A program made the position numbers and the translations under genes. This document shows positions 57,152-64,000 of a stretch of 64,000 nt of DNA, piece by piece. Source of the DNA: Sabellastarte sp. h YS-2021 (lineage: Eukaryota; Annelida; Polychaeta; Sabellida; Sabellidae); assembly GCA_964017235.1 (NCBI GenBank), contig OZ024938.1, positions 50,194,332 to 50,258,331 of the forward strand, read 5' to 3'. The number at the start of each line of letters is the position of its first letter. The first letter of the stretch is position 1. A model generated the notes under the pieces. That model was not told where the DNA came from. It saw only the letters and a list, made by a program, of their open reading frames with translations, and searched no databases.

Positions 57152-60100
57152 GTAAGTACAAAGAAATACAATTAATACAGATTATAGAACACCTGTAATG
57201 CATACTTGATTGGGTTTCCTAAATGTGGCAAATTTTAATGGGCTTGTAAATACAAACAAATTCTGGCCTGAAAACCTAGAGTTTGAGGGTTAAATGACAT
57301 TCAGAATCTCTGCTGTAAATGCAAATGTTTATGGAGGATATCACTCTCACAGATTGCTACTTCTTAATTAACTTTAATTGTATACCCCCTGAATTTCAAA
57401 CCCTACATTTAATTTCATAGAAAACACCTTATTTTCTTTTCTTATTTTTCTTTGAATAATGTGACCTTCTTATTGAATATATAATGATTATAACAAGTTT
57501 ATACCATTTTGACTTCTACTTGCTTAAAGGTTGAAGGTCAGAGTTTATGTCCCATTCCACAGTTAAGGTCTATATAAAACAAGGTTCAAGTGAATCCCAT
57601 ATACTGCCATGGGATAGACTCAAACGCATGAGGGGACCACGATGGCACAGTGGTAACACACTCGCCTTCCACCTCCGAGGTTGGCGGTTCAAACCCTGGA
57701 CCTTATGTGGGAAAGTTAGGAGTTGCTTACCGATGGTCAGCAGTTTACAGTACAGAACCTTGACCTACTGTATGTACTGGTTTCCTTTGCCCATAAAACT
57801 ACCCGTTGTGATATGACCTGTACAGTGTTGAAAGCGACGTAAAACCCCAAATAAATAATAACAAACCCATGAGCCTATATATGAGAGATAAGTGATTAAA
57901 TTCCAAACTTGTTAACCCCTCAGCCACTGAAGCCATTTCTTCCTGCTTAATGCTGTGGAGTGCAACTTTTGGTAAATTTGTCAACTCAACAACAGGTGTG
58001 CTGTCGCCACAAAGAAATACTTAGACGTTCTCGTCTTTAACCCTGATACTCACAGGTCCAAAACTCATTTTGATAGGTCCTTTGCTAATGATGGTCCAAG
58101 GCTATGGAACAGTCAGTGGGAACTGGTTGTACAATCTGCCCCCACACTGGCATATTTTAGGTGAGAGCTCAAGGCTCACCAGTTGCATGAAGCCTCTCCT
58201 TAGCACCTTCTCCTGTGGTTGCACAAACGCTTTCTGATGCTGACTCTTTTCTGTCCATGGACTTAGAATTTGATTAAGCGAAATTAAGCGCTTAAAATGT
58301 TGGTATATTATTATTATTTTTATTATTATCACTTTTATTCAGACGGTCTGTACAGACTCCACACGTATGCTGAGAATGAGGAAGATGAAGCTAAGGAACA
58401 CAAGTGGCTGTCTTTAGTGACAGAATCCACCTACTTCAAGTTCCGGGTTCAAGCCTGTGACAGTGCACATATTGCCCTGGCAACAAACCCTGGAGACATC
58501 AGCTCTCTGCACTATGAAGTAGTCTTTGGTAAGATATAGATCTTCTGCTGCTGCAAAGCCTGGGTGACCAGAACCAGGACTGGTTAATTCACAAAAATCT
58601 CAAACTCAATCTCAAACTAAAACTTGAATATAATCCCTAAAATTTAGGGTTTAAACCTTAAATTTGAGTTTGAGCATATACTTAGACAGGATTTTGCTTG
58701 AGAATACAAATATTTGACTTTACTTATGTAGGATAAAGTTTGAGTAAGAGAGACTATGGGTGAGTTTTAGTATGAGACTAAGATTATTCATGAATTCCAA
58801 CCCACTTATAGATGCAGTAGTAGTTGTAGTAATAGTACTGACATTAAGCTTCTCTTACATCCCATTGTACGTGTATACACACGTAAGTGTGCTGCAAATA
58901 CTATTGAAAAATATGAATGTAGCCTGGTAGTGGGGTAGTAGAGATTTGCACGTGCAAACAAGCTGAATTCTCCCAACAAGAGTGTCACAACTTGAAGATC
59001 AAAGAACAGACTGTGACTAGTTACTGGTCGTACAGTGGGTTTATATACATGCAAGGTACATGTGAGTGTATCTTACAGCACGTGCAAACAATGTAAGTAA
59101 ATGGGTGGAACCTGCAACACTTGCAAGGAGAATGCACGTGCACAAGTCTCTCATAAGTAACCTTGAGATTTGGATGCATTTGTAGCTATACTGTGTGCAC
59201 GCAGAGAAAATGTGCATGCCAATTTTTATTGCGGTGTGTGTGCGACCTTGATATTCTGTCATAAAATTGCAAGTGTACCTTAAGTATCCCTTGCAAATCA
59301 GGCGATTTTTCTCTGTAACCAGGATGTACATGCACGTACGACGGGATGTAAGAGAGGCTTTAGTACTTGTGGTATATGTATTTATCCCAATAAATCCCTG
59401 AGGCGATGCATTTTTAAGAGGTGGGGCAGCTATCATGGGTAAAAAAAAAACTCTTGAGTCTGGTGGTAATGAGAATAATGACCTACCTTACAACCTGCAT
59501 CTTGACTGCCAGCATGTATAATTATAGGAAAACTTACAATATTAATAACAAACCTTAAAACTGGAGAAATTATATATTCTTATCTCATATTTTTTGTAGA
59601 TTTTAAAGCGCTCTTGATCAAATGTTATGTTTTGTTCTGATTTTCTTTGTTTCCATAAGTTGTAACTCGATTCGGTATGTACCAAAATGCATATTTTTGA
59701 ATCCTGGAATTGCAAAAGTGCTGGCTGTGGGAATAGATGTAAAAATCCCAACTTTTGCCTTTACAAAGGTGGAGTGGGGAGGTGTTAAATAGGAGGGGGT
59801 GTTAATACAGATAAATACAGTATTATACCATTGGCATAATTTGGCACAAGCCTAAACTTGGCACAAAAACAATGTAAACAATTAACGTCTAGCCAATCAG
59901 GATCATTGATGGAAAAAAATGAGTAAGCTGATCATGTGCCAAGTTGGGGCACTGATTTTGAGTCAATATTGCATTATCACCCCCTTACAAAGCACTGTGA
60001 AAGATTAATTGATTTTTTGTTGTTGCTATAAATAGGTTTATAACTTCCACTAGTGTCATTGTATATTTTAATCAGAAGAAATCTACTTTATAACATGTAA

Positions 60101-63100
60101 ACAGAGCACACACAGATATGTTTTCTATAAGTTGTGCCAAGTTATGGTGAGAAGCATTATGGATTAGATGGGTAAGGAAGACTTAGTTCAGAGAAATCAC
60201 TTCACTGCACTATAAAGTAGTCTTAGGTAAGCTTATAGACCACTGGAAGTAGGTTTTTACATAAGCTTAAGATCTCCCAAAAAGCCTCTTTACCCTTTTA
60301 TTTATTTATATATTTAGTGTCTTATGTCACGCCAGGAACCTTATGGGTTAAAAGTAAACCAGTCCATGTCAGTTGGTCAAGGTACTGTACTGTAAACTGC
60401 CAACCAACATCAACCAACAACCAACTTTCCCACATGAGGTCAGGCCGGGATTTCCCTAGTTATAGTAACACTAGTGGTACATTAGGCCTACGCCTCTGAG
60501 ATAGTATATGGCGAAGAAGAGTTTTGTTCTCTGCATTTTGAAGTTCTTGTAATTAATCCATATTTAACATGCGACATTTGCCACAGGATATGAAATTCAC
60601 TTTTCTATTTCCTTGACTTCTGTAAGGTTGCTATATTACACATTTGTGAATTTTAAAACCAGATAGGCCTCTTTTCTCCTTAATGCAAAATTGGCATACA
60701 TTAAGAATAACTTACATTTAAATGGTGCCCCCTGGTAACGAATTTAACATACTGTGGCACATTTTATGTTTCTTTCTCTCTATATCATTTCAGGCCAGAA
60801 TATGTATGGAATCAAAGACTTAAGAACAGGCCAGTATGTACAGCAGGAAGATGGGTTAATTGTGAACTGCAGTTCTTATAAAGCCTTCTGGATTAAGTGG
60901 GATGATGGCCTCCTCAGAGTTGGAGAGGGTATGACTATTTTTTTATGAGATGCGGAGATTTACATTATATGTATGTATATAGAACTCCCACCAGAATGAG
61001 GTGCATTTTTGTAATTGTATTTATTTATCAACATGCGGAGAAGTCAAGAAAACTACATAGCAATAATAACATGTGCAATATAAAAATAATATGTGTTTGC
61101 AGTGATGAATACTATAAGTATCATCTTTAGTCCAGTTGTGACCCTATTACATGTAATTTAAATCTCAGGGGCTCAGGAACCTAAGTGTTGGTTCTATAAT
61201 CCTGTCTTCGATTGGCAAGAGACAGGAGAATATAAAAAATGTTTGACATTTTGGAAACATCTGCAACGCTGCTTCCAAGCTCAGTTCTTGGAGGTTGGGA
61301 CACCCTCTTTGTCATATCCTGTTGTCAGTAAATCTGACCCAATTGTAATAAATGAAATTATATTCCTGTTAAATCTAATTGTATAAAATCAGGGACCTAC
61401 TGCACTGAACCTTGAGCCCTGCATGGGGTGGCCTAATATATGCATGCCCTCTCCTGACTGTCATTTTTATTGCCAACAGATCAGGATATTTAGAGAGTCT
61501 GAACCTGTTCCATCCTTAAACACCAGTTGGGATAAGTTCCTAGAATAATCAGGTAATTCCTTGTCTACCAAGGGCCAGGATGCTTTTGCATTATTTATCC
61601 TTGATGGGCAGATTTTGGCATTTTTCCATCCAAATTCTACCTGACTTTAAAGTCAGTGCCTGTGTCCCCACAATTGCTGGATATGGTGCCACCTTTTTAT
61701 AGAGATGATGAATTCCTGATGACAGGATCAGTTGGTGTATAAATAACTCTCTCAGGATCAGATATTTATGTTTACTTGAGGGAGTCCATCTTTATTATTA
61801 CATATGAAAATCAGTCCCTTGGTAACATTTTTGGAAGTATCTTACGGTTCCATATTCAAATTGAGTTGACCCACCTAGAATTTTTACACCCACAGCCCTG
61901 GGTAATTGACCCAATATGTCCTTCAGTGAATTCCCTTCAGCTATGACTTTTGCCCTTTCTTTGGATATTTTTTCACACTAATTTCCCTTACTTTGGAAGA
62001 TATTGAGCCTGCAGAGCAGTATATTAGATAAGAAAGCTAAAATAATAAAGAGTATTTCTAAATATATGACATTCACCATGGTGTGCGACATTTTTTACTG
62101 GGGCTACAGTTTGGCCAGAGAACTTTGTCACTGACCATAAAAAGAGTATGATTTATGATATATTTATCTATTTGAGGTTTTGCATGATTGTTTTCAACAC
62201 TGTACAAGTCATATCACGATGGGTAGTTTTGTTGGCAGAGGAAACCAGTACAATTGGTCAAGGTTCTGTACTGTAAACTGCCAACCATCATTAAGCAACT
62301 AACAACTTTCCGACATAAGGTCCAGGGTTTGAACTGCCAATCTCGGAGGGGGAAGGCAAGTGTGTTACGACTGCACCACCAAGACCCCCCAAAATTAACT
62401 ACAATATATGAAGCATCTTTAATCTTTTTTCAAGTTTTATATACCAATATAAAACTTTATAATCAGATTGCATTGTGTAACTGTTTTGTGTATTTTCAAT
62501 GCTATGCATATATTTTAATCTATACAGGAAATACACCCGGAGACCAAGAAATCCTGGTTCATGAGGATGACAATATAGCATCAATAACTCGTGCTGTCTC
62601 TGTCACCACCGGGAAAAATGTCGAGGGTTTCTGGGAGATTCACCGAGATATGGGCAAGTACACGTGTACTTGAATATGCAGTATATAATTCCACAAGTGC
62701 TGAAATGATGAGAACCACTTAATTTAATTGTGGAAAGCATATGAATGTTAAGAAAAACACTACACATAGAATATGTACACAATGTTTATGCCTAATGCCT
62801 TCTTTTTCCTTCAAAAATACAACATTTTCTGAAAAGATTACCTCAAAACTGGTACTAATTGTACTTCAATTTAACACAGGGTCAACTCATGCAATGTCTG
62901 CAGCATGAAGTTCAGATTATTAATGTAACTAGCATGCATGGTTGAAATGAACCCCTCGTGACATTTTGAATCTGAGTTTTATCTTTTTAAGTGAAAGTTG
63001 GCCTCAAGTGAAAATATTGAGTGAAACTTTTGGGTGGGGAGGAGTGGGCAGTTTGTGACCAAGCAAGTGTCATATTTTATCAAATTCTTGGTACTTTAGT

Positions 63101-63568
63101 ACAATGCCACTTCTTACGTATCACCATTGTAACCAAACAAGCATCCATTCTGTCATCTTAGAATTAAGCTTTGTTCACATGGTAATGTCACCAATTAAAA
63201 TTAAGACTATATGGGCATGTTGACCCACATTTGGACACTTAACTGTCCTGTTTTGAGCTCTGTTTTAATTGGAGATTTTCTCAGATTGCCTCTGGCCCTT
63301 TTAGAAGTCTGTAACAACAACTTAACCTAGAAATGTGGTCACATGACACTAATTAGCTACAATGTTGGATGGTGAAATTATTAAATACTAAATAAACACC
63401 CCATGTCAGTTGAATGGGGAGGGATGTGGTCTTTTTTATATGCAAACATGCAACATTGAATGTAAATCCAAAAGGGGGGAAAACAATTTCTTTTTCATAT
63501 TATAATGTCTACTAGAAAGAGGGTGCCACTATCAAATGTATTTTCCTGTTTCAGATATATTGTTGTAA
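57110..63568 (+). CDS. Methyltransf_FA-domain protein (3' part of gene)
   Basis: Five exons (57110-57151, 58343-58528, 60794-60928, 62528-62653, 63555-63568), all joined at phase 1, encode one continuous segment. YFKFRVQACDSAHIALATN, then YEVVFGKGQNMYGIKDL, then SSYKAFWIKWDDGLLRVGEG match the core of the farnesoic acid O-methyltransferase-like domain (Pfam Methyltransf_FA). In spite of its name, this domain is mostly found in animal proteins of unproven function. The protein ends EIHRDMDILL. Transmembrane or catalytic motifs are not seen. The 5' exons, presumably with a start codon, were not found; 46734-46763 is a candidate. Confidence 0.78.
57633..57861 (+). mobile_element. tRNA-derived SINE family A in intron
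   Basis: Full-length copy with head GGGACCACGATGGCACAGTG, body and AAATAAATAATA tail. Flanked by a 12-bp duplication with one mismatch (57621-57632 CAAACGCATGAG; 57862-57873 CAAACCCATGAG). Confidence 0.92.
58343..58528 (+). CDS. Methyltransf_FA gene exon, domain N-terminal half
   Basis: Acceptor acttttattcag, donor G|gtaaga. Encodes GLYRLHTYAENEEDEAKEHK, then FRVQACDSAHIAL and HYEVVFG. Confidence 0.85.
58583..58803. mobile_element. Small foldback element, 'TCAAACT' words
   Basis: Left GGTTAATTCACAAAAATCTC, right TAAGATTATTCATGAATTCC AACC (inverted, imperfect). The interior repeats CTCAAACT/AGTTTGAG and AAATTTAGGG words in both orientations. Lies just after the 58343-58528 exon, in the intron. 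Confidence 0.5.
58847..59359. mobile_element. Foldback element, AGCTTCTCTTACATCCC ends
   Basis: Left AGCTTCTCTTACATCCCATT, right GGGATGTAAGAGAGGCT (inverted), flanked by TTA on both sides. The interior carries many CACGTGCAAAC, TGCACGTG and CTTGCAAG words in both orientations. No protein is supported for the overlapping - strand frames. Confidence 0.65.
59360..60296. other. Intronic, unassigned
   Basis: AT-rich intron sequence between the foldback element and a SINE; nothing recognised. Confidence 0.5.
60297..60490 (-). mobile_element. Degenerate SINE family A
   Basis: Inverted, diverged copy: TTTATTTATTTATATATTTA tail side, then GTACTGTACTGTAAACTGCC and CAACTTTCCCACATGAGGTC. The head is largely lost. 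Confidence 0.75.
60794..60928 (+). CDS. Methyltransf_FA gene exon, domain C-terminal half
   Basis: Acceptor tatatcatttcag, donor G|gtatga. Encodes QNMYGIKDLRTGQYVQQEDG and the conserved AFWIKWDDGLLRVGEG. Confidence 0.87.
60929..62160. other. Intronic, unassigned
   Basis: Intron between Methyltransf_FA exons. No repeat of the window's families recognised. Confidence 0.5.
62161..62390 (-). mobile_element. tRNA-derived SINE family A in intron
   Basis: Inverted copy with tail (TATTTATCTATTTGAGGTTT), body (TCTGTACTGTAAACTGCCAA) and a tRNA-like head ending CACCAAGACCCCCC. It ends ~137 bp before the 62528 exon. Confidence 0.85.
62528..62653 (+). CDS. Methyltransf_FA gene exon with GC donor
   Basis: Acceptor atctatacag. 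Encodes NTPGDQEILVHEDDN and GKNVEGFWEIHRDM. The exon ends ATGG|gcaagt: a GC-type donor with otherwise perfect consensus, phase 1 like every other intron of this gene. Without splicing the frame would end six codons later (KYTCT). Confidence 0.75.
62656..63554. other. Last intron of Methyltransf_FA gene (GC-AG)
   Basis: AT-rich, no other feature. Begins with the GC donor at 62654. Confidence 0.55.
63555..63568 (+). CDS. Methyltransf_FA gene, tiny terminal coding exon
   Basis: Acceptor ttttcctgtttcag. G|AT ATA TTG TTG TAA gives DILL and a stop. The 3' UTR follows to the poly(A) signal at 63677. Confidence 0.6.
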
Positions 63569-63676
63569 CAAAATATACAGAATGTAAGGTTCAGGTTAAA
63601 GGATAATGCCAGTGACAATGTTGAGGTTTTAATACTTTGTCATGTTGATATGCTGAGTTTGAATGTGATACACAGA

Positions 63677-63682
63677 AATAAA
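63677..63682 (+). terminator. Polyadenylation signal AATAAA
   Basis: AATAAA 109 nt after the proposed stop codon of the Methyltransf_FA gene, with T/GT-rich sequence after it. Position fits a short 3' UTR. Confidence 0.5.
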
Positions 63683-63828
63683 CACAGTTCAGATGTATAT
63701 ATCTACTGGGCTTTAACAAGGGCAATTTCCATGAACTCTGAAGTACTGTTGGCAAACAGGAGCATATTATAGCCAGTAATAATGTTAAGATTTCTTGTTC
63801 TCAGGTTATTGACATAACATTATCTTCC

Positions 63829-63910
63829 ACAGTGACCTAGTGGATAACAGACTCATTTAGAACAAAGTGGGTCTGGGTTCAATCCCAGGTACATGCAGAT
63901 ACATACTTGA
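63829..63910 (+). mobile_element. tRNA-like SINE head, probably family B
   Basis: CAGTGACCTAGTGGATAACA (A-box-like) and GGGTTCAATCCCAGG (B-box) about 40 nt apart. The acceptor stem is not closed, so it is not a functional tRNA gene. Confidence 0.5.
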
Positions 63911-64000
63911 CTTCAGTGATTTATAGCTTAAAATGGCGGTCCTCTGACATTGAGCCCTAGCCTCAGTAGCTGAGTAAGGTACATCAGACACTGATAAAAT

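Noticed and set aside
59041..59436. 131-codon - strand frame
   Set aside because: It runs through the 58847-59359 foldback and reflects its repeated words.

Overview
This is a 64 kb AT-rich animal nuclear window with spliced genes, long introns and dense repeats. Phase-consistent GT-AG exons, tRNA-derived SINEs, CR1/L2-type LINEs, a Gypsy LTR element and a DIRS element all mark it as metazoan. The many degenerate repeats built on 'tgaccttgacctt', together with a farnesoic-acid-O-methyltransferase-like domain gene, make a mollusc, probably a bivalve, my best guess. That assignment is inference.

Three host genes are supported, all on the + strand. (1) A multi-pass EamA/SLC35G-like transporter in two coding exons at 23018-24322. 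(2) An ankyrin-repeat protein with a C-terminal SOCS box (ASB-like) in five coding exons at 29037-39733; the splice phases join without a break to give 457 residues. (3) A gene with a Methyltransf_FA domain, with exons at 57110-63568, a possible 30-nt upstream exon at 46734, one GC-AG intron and a polyadenylation signal at 63677. Its 5' end was not found.

Layout: 0-22 kb has no convincing host gene. It holds foldback elements, SINEs, decayed LINE fragments, a 2.6 kb element with an inner ~144-bp tandem array (5.8-8.5 kb) and a nearly perfect 1.86-kb tandem duplication (8.86-12.57 kb). 22-40 kb holds genes 1 and 2. ASB intron 1 carries a very young 5,645-bp Gypsy element on the - strand, with 1,012-bp LTRs that differ at one noticed site. 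It has a tRNA-Pro-type primer site, a polypurine tract, and one intact gag-protease-integrase ORF, but no reverse transcriptase; it ends 26 nt before the ASB splice acceptor. 40-47.8 kb is repeats, including three back-to-back foldbacks and a large palindrome. 47.8-54.8 kb is a complete but dead DIRS-type retroelement on the - strand, with inverted termini, an internal complementary region, gag, RT, RNase H and tyrosine recombinase. 55-64 kb holds gene 3 among more repeats.

The most unusual pattern is a set of about nine foldback elements. Each is bounded by inverted termini, and its interior is built from one or a few short words repeated in both orientations. The word set differs between elements, even between elements that share the same terminal sequence.
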